A stretch of 64,000 nt of DNA from a virus, in IMG/VR virus record IMGVR_UViG_3300020185_004014, positions 1 to 64,000 of that record. One strand, written 5' to 3'. The notes below the pieces were generated by a model. That model was not told the origin of the DNA, ran no database searches, and saw only the letters and a program-made list of their open reading frames with translations. Each line of letters starts with the position of its first letter. Within the stretch, counting starts at the first letter, position 1. A program made the translations under genes and the position numbers. Below are positions 9,591 through 19,528 of this stretch, piece by piece.

Positions 9591-12500
9591 GATCAGTATT
9601 TTCCCCAGGAACAACATTTAATGTTTTAGATCCTAATGCTTGGGTTGGAGGAGTAGTCCCTGGTCCTAATGACATAGCCCAAATTGGGGAAAATGGAGAT
9701 TATAGAGCATCCATTCATACGGACAGATCTCCTTATAGCACCTATGCTCCTCCTTTTTCAGGTTCTACTATAGTAAAAAACCAAGGAAGTGTTATTTTCC
9801 CTTGGGAAGGAAATGATGTTACTATTCCTGTTAATTCAAACGCTTATAATTTTAATAATGAGTATCAATGGCCCAATACTAATGGGAGTTTTTTAATATA
9901 CCCCAGGCAAAATACTCCTGATTTAAGGTTTCCTATTAAAATAGATTATATAAGTAAATCTATAGATAATACTTACACTTTTCAATCCTGCAGTATTGAT
10001 AGAACTTATAGTAATTGGGTATATAAAACTGGGTCTGATGATTTATATGATGCAGATCTAGATGAAAAAGGATACCCTAAAGAAATATATACTGTTGTAA
10101 GATATAATGATTATGTGTATCCACTTCATACTAAATTTGAGTTAACAGGTTCTGATACTTGGCACGTAGGCCAAATTGAAACCTTAGAAAGATGCCATTT
10201 TACCCTAAAAGATAATGCCACTTTAAAATTAGATGGCTCTACTGTAAACCCTAATGCTATTTACAACAATTCGGACTCTTATAACAATGAGATTAGGATT
10301 TTAAATAACGCTACTTTAGAATTAACTGGTAGTACCCAAAGAACCAATGCTGGCTTTTATTTTTATAATAGGGGAAACTCTTTTAACTTAATCCAAATCT
10401 CAGGAAGTGATTTAAACCCTGTTACTACTTTATCCCAATCCGCTAATGCTGGAGATAGTGTAATAACATTAACTAATACTTCAAGTATAGGAGAGGGGAG
10501 TATAATAAGTATCGATAACTTTAAAGAACCTCCTCCTAAGTACAGTGCCCCTGTATGGGATGATTCCCACAACCCCTATGGGTATCAGGGCCCCATAACT
10601 TACCCCACTGGTTCTTTATTTTCTTGGAGAAATGCTGCAAGAGGAGGCATAAATGTAGTTGAAGGTCTTACAGATAAGACAAACGAAGTTGTTCAAGTCA
10701 TATCCCAATCAGACCACGATTATACTATTGCTAAGTTATTTGGTAAAGAAGGTAAAATACAAGAAGATTTAGGAACTTATACTTATGAACAATTTGTTCA
10801 AACTTTTAGTGGAAGTTTACCTATTCCTTATGAAGGAAGCAAAAGAGCAGTATTAATAGATTCTTTACATAAAGACTTCCAACCTGGAGAAAAACTAATA
10901 ATAAGTAGATCTAAAGTAGTGGATATTCTCTACCAGGACTATTATTTATCAGAATCTTTATTTCTAGATTTTACTAATGGAGCAACCACAGAATCAATAC
11001 ATGTATCTCCCTATTCAGGATATACGGGGTCAATTGTAGATGTTACTACAAATGGTAATTATCACCTTTATTATGAAAATTATTTTAGGGCATCTCAACA
11101 TTGGGTTACTACCCCCCGGACAGGTTCGGATGGAGTAACTGTTACTTCTTCTCTTCATATAGAACAAGGGGCTGAAAATTTCCCTTACCAAACCAATAAC
11201 CCCGACTACCAGTATTCATATTTTTTACTCCCTAACACTTATTTTCATGAAGGGGAAATAACTATAAACTATGACAGAAACCAAAATTTAAATGGGCAAT
11301 GTAGAACCCAAGCAAGACTTTATTGTATTTTAGGTCATGGCCATAGATCTAATGGTTTATACCCCAACCAGGGTAGTGTATATAGTAGTACACAACTATA
11401 TAATTTTGGTAATCAAGATAGATACAATTATATTGGAGGAAGATTAGACCAAGGTTCTTCAACATTAATAGGGATGAGAACCTCAAGTTCATTAGGGTTC
11501 CCGGGACTTATGTTTCCTAATGCCACAGATGATTATGGAAGAAATTCTCAAGATGGTTACAAACAGGGGAAATTTACTTTTAAAGTAGATATTAAAAAAG
11601 GTCTAGCCAGTGGGTCTTTTAATGGTCAGCCTACTAGTGTACAACACAATGTTCAAGTTGATAGACAACCTATTTTATTTCATGCTCGTAGCTCAATTAA
11701 TATATTTGATATTAGAGTAAAAGAATATTATCAACTAGTTTTATTGGATACTGAAGAATCTTTTGATTATAAAGATGAAGTACTAGAAGGAGCACGATTA
11801 GAATATAACCAAACAGCAGGAAAACGTGTAAGAGCAAGTGGTAATAGGATAAAAGATCCTTTAGGTTATAGAAATCTAACTCGTGATATAAAACAAAACG
11901 GTAAAGAAGCTACCATATTACCTTATATGCATAGTTGTACCACCACAGTGGCACAAGATGGAAATTATAATAGTTTTTACAATTTTGCTAGTAGCCAAAC
12001 CCACGGTGGAGAATTAATAGACCATTATCTTCCTATATATGATTATGGTCCTTATCGATATGAAAAAACTGGAACGGGGTTTTATGTGATCTATGATTTA
12101 CAAACTGAAGTCTCTATGTCTGCTTTAGCATTTAAAAGTTATTATGACTATAACTATGAATACACAGAAATGGCTGGAGAGCCTGTAGGAATAGAAGTTT
12201 CTAATGATTTAGAAAATTGGACAACTGTATATGCTCCTACTAATGACCCTCGTTATACCACAAGAGGGGGGCAACTTAGATTTTATGATTTTACTAGTGG
12301 TAGCATTTCTGCTCGCTTTGTTAAATTTTCTAAAAATGGATCTTCTCGCACTACTAGAAACATTATTAGCTACTTAGGTTTATATAATTTCTACGATGAA
12401 AACAATCAGGATATGGGTAATACCATAGAATTATACAATGCTGATATGTTTGAAGTAGGAGATAGAATATTTTTTCACGAAGCTAAACAACCATATCATG

Positions 12501-14242
12501 GAGCCGCTCGTTTTAACTATGGAAATAACCAATCATACCCCGGAGTAGCTTGGCAAACCTTCCCAGGAGTAAGAGCAGGTACTACTACAGATGATGATGT
12601 ATGTGGTGGTTTAACATATCTACATACTATTACAGCTAAAAATGGTAATAGAATAACTCTTGATAGAAAAGTAGCAAATTATCCTATTTATAAAGATACC
12701 TTTGTATACAAATGGAATCAAGGTAGTATTAATTTTAAAGGTAATCATACTAATTTAGGAACTTGGTATAATAGAAGATTTTACCAAGGAGGAAATAATA
12801 ACTATCAATGCATAAATGCTAATTTTGATCACACTTACGTATTTAGCGGATTGGATGGGGGTGGGGCTGATAATAGTGTTTTAAATACTATAGCTGAAAA
12901 TGTATCTATAAATAACGTAGATGATGGTAATAGTAATGGATTAGGTGCTAATTTAATTAAAAATTGTAACCTAGTTGGAGGAGGATCGAGTGCAGGAATA
13001 GGAGGACAAAACAATCAATATGGATTGGGGTTATATAATGTATTAGTATTTAATAATGTTTTACATAATTTTTCTTGGAGACCAAATGGTACTTTTGGTC
13101 CTAGGATAGCATCTTATATAAATCATTATACTTTTAACTATAATAGACATTATGGGCAGGCTATTCAATATATAATGTCCCTAGATACTTCAACAAATAT
13201 ACAAGTACCTCAAGTTTATAACTATAAACATAATTTTGTAGAAGCTACTAATAGTGATTCTTTTACTTATATGAAATCTTATTTGGCATTAGAAAGTTTA
13301 TCTCAAAATTTTAAAAATGTATCCTATAAAGATAATTATACATTTTTCACCTACAGAAGAATGAACGGACATGGAAGTGGGTATGCTTCTCAAGCTAGAG
13401 CAGTTATAGCACAAAATAATCCTAATTTAGAACCATTTAAATATTATGGTTTAGGATCTGATTCTTTTTATCTACATAAAAGTATGTACAACTATGGGTC
13501 TCTTATCCCCCAGAATAGTCAAATAGGGGCTCCTGATTTATATAAAAACAATCCCCTCACTAAACGTGATGATTTAGTATTATTTTCTAGACAGTACCCC
13601 ATGGCTACCATATGTAAAGAAGAGTCCGGAAGGTATGGAATTTACCCTATAGATAATGCAGGATATGCAGTAAACAACCAGGCTAATTATAATCATCCTT
13701 TTCTTTATTATTGTAAATTTAGTATATATGATACTCAAGATTTAAAAATTTACACTAATTTTGATTATTTTAGACCCCAATATTTTGGGTATAGTGGGAA
13801 TTCTTGGGACAATAATAGAATTAGACGAGGGCAATATGTTGAAAAATCATATTATCCTCGAGTAACATTATTACATGGTGATACTAAAAAAATTATAGGT
13901 AAGGAAGAACTTTCTTATTATGGGGAAAACACTTTAACTTACAATAAAACCCACACCCTGACCCCAGGAGATTACATATTTACTTTATCTTATGAAGATA
14001 CTTCTATGTGGCGTGCTATTCAAATATTTAATCATGGACCTATAAAATTTAATTTATTTTCTACAAAACCCTCCAAAGCAGAGGTTCATTATAATAATTG
14101 GAATGTTTATGAACTTTTGGATGGCAAATCCCTAACCCCCACAGAAGACATGGTAGCAACTAATGCTGGAAAATTCAAACCGTTGAGAGCATCTAATACT
14201 CTCCCCACAGGAAATATAAAAATAAGAACACTCAAGCTATGA
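9578..14242 (+). CDS. Giant structural protein with G8-like, F5/8C-like and beta-helix regions
   Basis: 1554 residues, the largest gene here. The N-terminus contains NAWVGGVVPGPNDIAQIG (about residues 20-37), the Trp-Gly-x-x-Pro-x-x-x-Asp pattern of G8 domains. Around residues 840-930 there is an F5/8 type C (discoidin)-like segment with IEVSNDLENWTTVY and ARFVKFSKNG. Residues about 1040-1200 have short Asn/Gly-rich repeats (NCNLVGGGSSAGIGG) typical of a right-handed beta helix. In phages such proteins are usually long adhesins or glycan-binding tailspikes. No active-site triad was recognised. It overlaps both neighbours by a few bases, so it belongs to the fibre operon. Confidence 0.7.
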   Translation: MATIRSVFSPGTTFNVLDPNAWVGGVVPGPNDIAQIGENGDYRASIHTDRSPYSTYAPPFSGSTIVKNQGSVIFPWEGNDVTIPVNSNAYNFNNEYQWPNTNGSFLIYPRQNTPDLRFPIKIDYISKSIDNTYTFQSCSIDRTYSNWVYKTGSDDLYDADLDEKGYPKEIYTVVRYNDYVYPLHTKFELTGSDTWHVGQIETLERCHFTLKDNATLKLDGSTVNPNAIYNNSDSYNNEIRILNNATLELTGSTQRTNAGFYFYNRGNSFNLIQISGSDLNPVTTLSQSANAGDSVITLTNTSSIGEGSIISIDNFKEPPPKYSAPVWDDSHNPYGYQGPITYPTGSLFSWRNAARGGINVVEGLTDKTNEVVQVISQSDHDYTIAKLFGKEGKIQEDLGTYTYEQFVQTFSGSLPIPYEGSKRAVLIDSLHKDFQPGEKLIISRSKVVDILYQDYYLSESLFLDFTNGATTESIHVSPYSGYTGSIVDVTTNGNYHLYYENYFRASQHWVTTPRTGSDGVTVTSSLHIEQGAENFPYQTNNPDYQYSYFLLPNTYFHEGEITINYDRNQNLNGQCRTQARLYCILGHGHRSNGLYPNQGSVYSSTQLYNFGNQDRYNYIGGRLDQGSSTLIGMRTSSSLGFPGLMFPNATDDYGRNSQDGYKQGKFTFKVDIKKGLASGSFNGQPTSVQHNVQVDRQPILFHARSSINIFDIRVKEYYQLVLLDTEESFDYKDEVLEGARLEYNQTAGKRVRASGNRIKDPLGYRNLTRDIKQNGKEATILPYMHSCTTTVAQDGNYNSFYNFASSQTHGGELIDHYLPIYDYGPYRYEKTGTGFYVIYDLQTEVSMSALAFKSYYDYNYEYTEMAGEPVGIEVSNDLENWTTVYAPTNDPRYTTRGGQLRFYDFTSGSISARFVKFSKNGSSRTTRNIISYLGLYNFYDENNQDMGNTIELYNADMFEVGDRIFFHEAKQPYHGAARFNYGNNQSYPGVAWQTFPGVRAGTTTDDDVCGGLTYLHTITAKNGNRITLDRKVANYPIYKDTFVYKWNQGSINFKGNHTNLGTWYNRRFYQGGNNNYQCINANFDHTYVFSGLDGGGADNSVLNTIAENVSINNVDDGNSNGLGANLIKNCNLVGGGSSAGIGGQNNQYGLGLYNVLVFNNVLHNFSWRPNGTFGPRIASYINHYTFNYNRHYGQAIQYIMSLDTSTNIQVPQVYNYKHNFVEATNSDSFTYMKSYLALESLSQNFKNVSYKDNYTFFTYRRMNGHGSGYASQARAVIAQNNPNLEPFKYYGLGSDSFYLHKSMYNYGSLIPQNSQIGAPDLYKNNPLTKRDDLVLFSRQYPMATICKEESGRYGIYPIDNAGYAVNNQANYNHPFLYYCKFSIYDTQDLKIYTNFDYFRPQYFGYSGNSWDNNRIRRGQYVEKSYYPRVTLLHGDTKKIIGKEELSYYGENTLTYNKTHTLTPGDYIFTLSYEDTSMWRAIQIFNHGPIKFNLFSTKPSKAEVHYNNWNVYELLDGKSLTPTEDMVATNAGKFKPLRASNTLPTGNIKIRTLKL

Positions 14243-17200
14243 AATTCCAAATATTAAATAATGAAGAATTAGGTTTTTTTGATAACAATGGTGATAAAAA
14301 AGCCGTTTTAAAATTATCTGGATCTGATTTTATATTAGACCCCGTAGATACAGGAGCTAATATAATAATGGGTCAAGGGGAAACTGTTAATGATTTAGAA
14401 TTAGGTATAGTTTCTACTCCTATTAATATGACATTTTTAGGAGGAGGTACTATATCTTCAAATACTGGTACTTTATATATAGGGGATGGGGTTAATAGTG
14501 ATAAAGTCGTACTAACAGGGGTAACAATTTCATCCTCAGTAAATTTTGCTGCCGGCCTCACAGGCTCATTTCAAGGTAGTTTCTCGGGAGATGGGAGTAA
14601 TATAACAGGTATTACAGCAACTACTGCTCCTGGTGGTAATAATAAAACAATACAATTTAACGATAATAATACTGCTACCGGAGGAAATAGCAATTTTACA
14701 TTTGACAAAACCACAGATACTGTAGAACTTACAGGAAGCTTAAATGTAAGTGGTTCTGCAAGTGCTGATTTTTTCTTTGGTGATGGTTCTGGTTTAACAA
14801 ATATTGTAGGAGCTTTCCCCTTTACAGGTAGCGCAGGAGTAAGTGGTTCTGTAATAGTAGAAGGACCTGTTACTGCTAGTGGATTTTCAGGTGACGGATC
14901 TGGATTAACAAATGTAGCTGGGGTATTCCCATTTACAGGCAGTGCAGGTATAAGTGGCTCTTTAGATGTAAATGGTAATGTTACTGCTACTGAATTTTAT
15001 GGCAACGGTACTAATATTACAGGTGTAACCTCTACATTTGCCCCCACAGGTCAAGATAAATCCCTTCAATTCAATAAAGGAGGAACCGAAATATCAGGTA
15101 GTGGTGGTTTATTATTTGATTATGATAATGATTCTCTTTATGTAGCACAAGCAGTCACTGCTAGTGAATTTACAGGACACGGCTCCTTAAACACTCCTTT
15201 TATAGGAAATGCTGAAATTACAGGAAGTGCTATAATTTCTGGTAGTTTAAAGGTAACTGGTAGTTTAGAAATAACAGGTTCAGTTAGTGCTTCTAGTTTA
15301 AATATAGGAAACGAATTAAAAATTAATGGCCAAGCGGAACAAAGTGGAGATACCAGGGTTGGTATAGGTAATATTACTAACCCTACTTTTAGACAAATTG
15401 CCATAGGATCTGTAATTTCATCTAATGCATCTAATAGTGTAATGATTGGTGGTAGAGGTGTAGGAGGGGGGGGAGGATCAATAGTAATAGGAGATTCTGC
15501 AGCAAGTAATAATACTAACAGTAATATTGTAGCTGTGGGGAATAGTTCAAATAGATTTGCAGGCGCAGGGGGTGTTTTTGTAGGAAACGACGCTGGCTAT
15601 CTTGGGGGTAGTTATTCAACAGGTTTAGGATCCTCCGCAGGAGCTTATTTAAGAGGAACCTATAATGTTTCAATAGGGAATTTAGCAGGTAAAGGTGTAG
15701 CATATGTTTCAGATGTTGAATATAACACATTTATAGGGGCTAAAAGTGGAGAATCTATAACCTCAGGAAGTGGGAATGTGTTTATAGGATACGAGGCGGG
15801 GGCTAGTGAAGTTACAAGTTCAAATCAACTCATAATTGCTAATAATAGTTCATCCGCTCTTATTAGCGGTGATTTTAGTACTAAAACAATTGAACTCCCA
15901 GGAAATAGCTTTAAAGTAGGCACCAGCAAACCTGCTGGTCCTGTTTTTGAGGTAGGGAAGGGACCCATATCTAGTTATACAACAGACTTGATTTTACGCC
16001 CCCAAGCAAACTCCGCTTATAATTTCCATTATTGGGGTATTATTAGGTGGGATCCATCTGGAACTAATGGAGGTTTAAGATTATTAAGTGGGGATTACAT
16101 AAACTCAGTACAAATAGGAACAGGTTTATCAGGTTCTCCCACAGAATACATTATAGCTAATTTTACAAATTCAGGAGTAAGAATAGGAGATAGATCTACT
16201 CCTAACGCAGACTTAGATGTAAATGGAACTGCTATAGTAAGCGGAAATTTAGAGGTTAAAAACACTACCACAGATACAGGAGCTACAACTTTCGAAATAA
16301 AAAATAGTAATGGTGCTACATGTTTTAGAGTAAAAGATAATGGTCTTGTAGGTATAGGTTTAGGATCTAATGGAACTTTTAATATTGATGATAATGGGGG
16401 AAATAGGACTATAAATGTCATGAATTATGAGATTGTAGATCCTATATATAGTTTCAATATCACTGCGGGTGGAACATCCATAAACACCAACTCAGATACC
16501 CAAAATGTTGCTATAAACACAGTTAAATTTCAAAGGGGAAGTGGAGTAGATACTAATACCCCTAATACTCAAGCTTGGGAAATGGTAATGCCTACAAGTG
16601 CGGGTCACATTCGAAATTATAATATAATAAGGGGCAATGACTACTCCTCAGGTCAAGGATCTGCAGGAGGACCTCAAATGAATATATTTGCAGGAAGCGG
16701 AAGTGCTGGATGGGGTGATTTAGTACTCCAACACGATTTTGATCAAAGTAGAGGTAATGTTGGTATAGGAAAAGAACCTAACTATACTTTAGATATACAA
16801 AACGGTATTAGTTCTAACCTAAGATTAGGTAGTACTACTAGTAATCAAGGTGAACATAAAATAGGGTTTGGTTTCCATGATGGAGATAATGCTATGGGGG
16901 TTGCTATTATAGGTAAAGCGGATGGATCCTCTGGAAAAGGAACTTTATCTTTTGCTGCCCACAGCGGAGGGGATAATAATTCGGCTTCATATGCTGATAG
17001 GGCTTTAGAAATAGATTCCAATTATGTTACCACTTACACACCTGTAAGAGCTAAAAATGACTTATTTACAATAGGAGGCTCTAACACAGGGGATGTAGGA
17101 TTATTTTTACATGAAGAAACTAGAACAGCTATAGTATCTAAATTATTAGGAGCAAGTAATACTAGTGATATAAGATTAGTCACAGGTATACCTAAAAATG

Positions 17201-17421
17201 GAGGCATAGTGTCTGCCTCTGCTAACCAATATGCTCGTTTAACTATTACTCAAGATGGAAACACTGAAATTAGTGGCAGCTTAACTGTAGGTGGGTCTGA
17301 TGTTGATTTTAATAATTTACCCACCTCTAACCCTGGAGTAGCAGGCCGCTTATACCAAACAGGAAGTGCAGCTATAGGAGCCACTGCCGGATTCCAAGTC
17401 GTTTTAATATCAGAAGGATAA
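14239..17421 (+). CDS. Large tail fibre with duplicated shaft modules
   Basis: 1060 residues, starting at an ATGA overlap. Repeated shaft modules of about 45 residues are visible (FPFTGSAGVSGSV and FPFTGSAGISGSL, each followed by a GDGSGLTN or GNGTNITG turn; about 175-300). YadA-head-like repeats follow (IAIGSVISS, MIGGRGVGGGGG, IVIGDSAASNN; about 375-545), then a long beta-rich C-terminal region with GIGKEPNYTLDIQ. It is paralogous to the fibre at 7354. Probably the distal receptor-binding fibre. It is the last gene of the fibre run; a candidate promoter follows. Confidence 0.75.
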   Translation: MKFQILNNEELGFFDNNGDKKAVLKLSGSDFILDPVDTGANIIMGQGETVNDLELGIVSTPINMTFLGGGTISSNTGTLYIGDGVNSDKVVLTGVTISSSVNFAAGLTGSFQGSFSGDGSNITGITATTAPGGNNKTIQFNDNNTATGGNSNFTFDKTTDTVELTGSLNVSGSASADFFFGDGSGLTNIVGAFPFTGSAGVSGSVIVEGPVTASGFSGDGSGLTNVAGVFPFTGSAGISGSLDVNGNVTATEFYGNGTNITGVTSTFAPTGQDKSLQFNKGGTEISGSGGLLFDYDNDSLYVAQAVTASEFTGHGSLNTPFIGNAEITGSAIISGSLKVTGSLEITGSVSASSLNIGNELKINGQAEQSGDTRVGIGNITNPTFRQIAIGSVISSNASNSVMIGGRGVGGGGGSIVIGDSAASNNTNSNIVAVGNSSNRFAGAGGVFVGNDAGYLGGSYSTGLGSSAGAYLRGTYNVSIGNLAGKGVAYVSDVEYNTFIGAKSGESITSGSGNVFIGYEAGASEVTSSNQLIIANNSSSALISGDFSTKTIELPGNSFKVGTSKPAGPVFEVGKGPISSYTTDLILRPQANSAYNFHYWGIIRWDPSGTNGGLRLLSGDYINSVQIGTGLSGSPTEYIIANFTNSGVRIGDRSTPNADLDVNGTAIVSGNLEVKNTTTDTGATTFEIKNSNGATCFRVKDNGLVGIGLGSNGTFNIDDNGGNRTINVMNYEIVDPIYSFNITAGGTSINTNSDTQNVAINTVKFQRGSGVDTNTPNTQAWEMVMPTSAGHIRNYNIIRGNDYSSGQGSAGGPQMNIFAGSGSAGWGDLVLQHDFDQSRGNVGIGKEPNYTLDIQNGISSNLRLGSTTSNQGEHKIGFGFHDGDNAMGVAIIGKADGSSGKGTLSFAAHSGGDNNSASYADRALEIDSNYVTTYTPVRAKNDLFTIGGSNTGDVGLFLHEETRTAIVSKLLGASNTSDIRLVTGIPKNGGIVSASANQYARLTITQDGNTEISGSLTVGGSDVDFNNLPTSNPGVAGRLYQTGSAAIGATAGFQVVLISEG

Positions 17422-17426
17422 AAATT

Positions 17427-17440
17427 AATATTTATAAATA
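17427..17440 (+). promoter_or_regulatory. Candidate late-type promoter
   Basis: The sequence AATATTTATAAATA contains a perfect match to the T4 late promoter element TATAAATA (17433-17440) and one copy of the AATATTTAT motif seen before several other genes here. It lies 10 bases before the ATG at 17450. No TTTG element is visible at -33. Confidence 0.4.
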
Positions 17441-17449
17441 AAATAGATT

Positions 17450-17791
17450 ATGCATAAACTAACTTCAAACCAATCTGTAATATATAACTCGGAAAATCAA
17501 TCTTCGGGTGTATTAGAGATTATTCCCGAACAAATTATTTATCAAAATGATGGCTCTAACCACCATAATGTAATGTTAATATTTCCTATAAAAGTTAGTG
17601 AAACTAACACTTTTGTGGGAGGTTTAAATTATATTTTAAATGAAGATGAATGGGATACTTTCTTTGCTTCTTTAACTTTAACCTCTACTAACGAGTTTGA
17701 TAAACAAGAAGAAGCAGCTTTGTTATACGCTAAATCCCAAATAGAGGGAAATTGGGGATTAACAGCTGATGATTGGATTTATTCAAGTTAA
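17450..17791 (+). CDS. Hypothetical protein
   Basis: 113 residues, acidic, no signal peptide or membrane segment, family not recognised. It stands alone between a late-type promoter motif and the promoter of the polymerase-like gene. It may be a last small virion gene. Confidence 0.55.
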   Translation: MHKLTSNQSVIYNSENQSSGVLEIIPEQIIYQNDGSNHHNVMLIFPIKVSETNTFVGGLNYILNEDEWDTFFASLTLTSTNEFDKQEEAALLYAKSQIEGNWGLTADDWIYSS

Positions 17792-17793
17792 GT

Positions 17794-17824
17794 TTTGAAC
17801 CCCGAATTCCATTTCATATATTGA
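17794..17824 (+). promoter_or_regulatory. Bacteroidota-type promoter for polymerase-like gene
   Basis: TTTG (17794-17797), 19 bases, then TATATTGA (17817-17824). This matches the Bacteroidota sigma-A form TTTG-N19/20-TAnnTTTG. The GTG start at 17828 lies only 3 bases after the -7 element, which would give a leaderless transcript. Confidence 0.5.
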
Positions 17825-17827
17825 AGT

Positions 17828-19084
17828 GTGTTTTGGCTTGTAGAAACTAACGAACAATTAGCCCAACTTAGGGCAAAGGATTTTAAGAACGTTTTTGTTG
17901 AACCTATATGGTCCAATGAAAACGTTCATCCTTACCATAGGGGAATACAAGGTTTCTACATAAGGGAAATCAACCATAGAAAAGGATTTATAGTAATATT
18001 ACAACATAGTGAAGCTACTAGCTGTGGTATGGATGAAATTTATGAGCTCATATATAGCTTTGATGAGATATTTGTAAGGGATAGGAAAGCATTTATAAAC
18101 ATAGCACCTAGCCAAAAGCTTAGCGACATAGACTATATATATCCTACGGATATCCCAGACTCATTTCCATGCCACGAGTTTTTTTATAGGCAATACCCCA
18201 ATATAGGTAATATAGGTAGCATTATCCCGATAGTAAAGCATTATGAACGTTGTGAAACGATATTTAACGCGGTTAAACATGTGTTTTCCATGGAGAAACC
18301 ACCACACTTTGAGTTTTATAACACTAAGGCTACAAATGTGTTCTATTGGATTGAACAAGAGGGAATTAAGGCAGATCCCGAGTTATTTGAAAAGTATTTT
18401 AAAGCTAATGTTACTCCTTGGGACCATGTTTACACGTGTTTTAACCTAAAAACAACTACTACACGTCCCTCAAACACTTATGGTGGTGTAAATTATATGG
18501 CGTTGGATAAAAAAAGTGGTTGTCGAGAAGCGTTTATACCTAAGAATGACTTTTTGTTAGAGATTGATATTAGTGCCTACCACCCAACATTGGCGGCACA
18601 ATTAGTAGATTATGAATTTGAGCATGAAGATATACACCAAGCATTTGCTGACATGTATGGGGTGGATTATAAAAAGGCTAAGGAGTTAACTTTTAAGCAG
18701 CTATATGGAGGGGTATTTAAAGAGTATAAAGAGTTAGAGTTCTTTAAGCGTGTAGAAAAATATATAGAGGATATAAGTAGTAAAGAAGAGTACAAGTGTA
18801 AGTCTGGATATGTTTTTAAAACAGATATGAAACCTCAAAAGCTGTTTAATTACATACTTCAAAATACCGAAACGTATTATAATATACTTATACTTGAGGA
18901 AATGATACATATACTTAAGAACAGTGAAACTAAGATTGTTCATTATACTTATGATTCATTCTTGTTAGATGTAAACAAGTCAGAAAAGGATATAATAATG
19001 TCTATCCTAGAGATATTTGGGAGGTATGGATTCTCCACCAAAATGGAGGCAGGTAGTAATTATAATTCTTTGGAAAGGGTGTAA
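17828..19084 (+). CDS. Family A DNA polymerase-like protein
   Basis: 418 residues. The C-terminal 200 residues carry the three polymerase motifs of family A. Motif A is LLEIDISAYHPTLAAQL (about 242-258, Asp kept). Motif B is KELTFKQLYGG (about 285-295, with exact K-x3-F-x3-YG spacing of the O-helix). Motif C is HYTYDSFLLD (about 371-380, where the usual HDE is YDS). An upstream TTTTRPSNTYGG matches the T-G-R-x-x-S region. The N-terminal 200 residues show no clear 3'-5' exonuclease motifs. It is much shorter than PolI. A T4-type family B polymerase is also encoded at 45612-48483, so this may serve repair, recombination or a special initiation step. Start is GTG; no good ATG precedes the conserved part. 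Confidence 0.75.
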   Translation: MFWLVETNEQLAQLRAKDFKNVFVEPIWSNENVHPYHRGIQGFYIREINHRKGFIVILQHSEATSCGMDEIYELIYSFDEIFVRDRKAFINIAPSQKLSDIDYIYPTDIPDSFPCHEFFYRQYPNIGNIGSIIPIVKHYERCETIFNAVKHVFSMEKPPHFEFYNTKATNVFYWIEQEGIKADPELFEKYFKANVTPWDHVYTCFNLKTTTTRPSNTYGGVNYMALDKKSGCREAFIPKNDFLLEIDISAYHPTLAAQLVDYEFEHEDIHQAFADMYGVDYKKAKELTFKQLYGGVFKEYKELEFFKRVEKYIEDISSKEEYKCKSGYVFKTDMKPQKLFNYILQNTETYYNILILEEMIHILKNSETKIVHYTYDSFLLDVNKSEKDIIMSILEIFGRYGFSTKMEAGSNYNSLERV

Positions 19085-19091
19085 TATTTAT
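19083..19091 (+). promoter_or_regulatory. AATATTTAT motif, candidate promoter
   Basis: AATATTTAT overlaps the stop of the polymerase-like gene and lies 17 bases before the ATG at 19109. Identical 9-mers occur before at least five other genes in this window. Confidence 0.35.
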
Positions 19092-19108
19092 ACGTAAACC
19101 CCCCAACC

Positions 19109-19495
19109 ATGAACAACAAGCTATTTTGTACCTTTACCTCTCTTGAAAATATGGAGAGGACATTATTAGAGGTAAAATCTAGCTACGACATACTCTATAA
19201 GAAGATTTTTGTTTTGTATATAAAGAGTAACGACGAATATGTTTGCACATATAATGTAGAGCCGAGCAGCGTAGAGAGAATTTTACCCGAAACCATATTA
19301 GTACATAGAAAAAAAGAGTCTAATACTTTATATACAATCAATGCACTTAACGAGTTAATTAAATCCCTAAACGGAGGGGTGGTTGATGTACGTTATAGGG
19401 TTAATTGGCAACACTATAGAAATACCATTTTGCTAACCCAGCACAATGAGTTAAACCAATTAAAGACAAAGATCCACAAGATTATTGAGCTCTAA
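19109..19495 (+). CDS. Hypothetical protein
   Basis: 128 residues, mixed alpha/beta, no recognised family, no signal or membrane segment. It has its own candidate promoter and lies between the polymerase-like gene and another orphan. Function unknown. Confidence 0.55.
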   Translation: MNNKLFCTFTSLENMERTLLEVKSSYDILYKKIFVLYIKSNDEYVCTYNVEPSSVERILPETILVHRKKESNTLYTINALNELIKSLNGGVVDVRYRVNWQHYRNTILLTQHNELNQLKTKIHKIIEL

Positions 19496-19503
19496 TTTTT
19501 TTT

Positions 19504-19512
19504 AATATTTAT
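19504..19512 (+). promoter_or_regulatory. AATATTTAT motif, candidate promoter
   Basis: AATATTTAT lies 16 bases before the ATG at 19529, in the short gap after the previous stop, preceded by a run of T. Confidence 0.35.
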
Positions 19513-19528
19513 CAATAAAAAATATATT

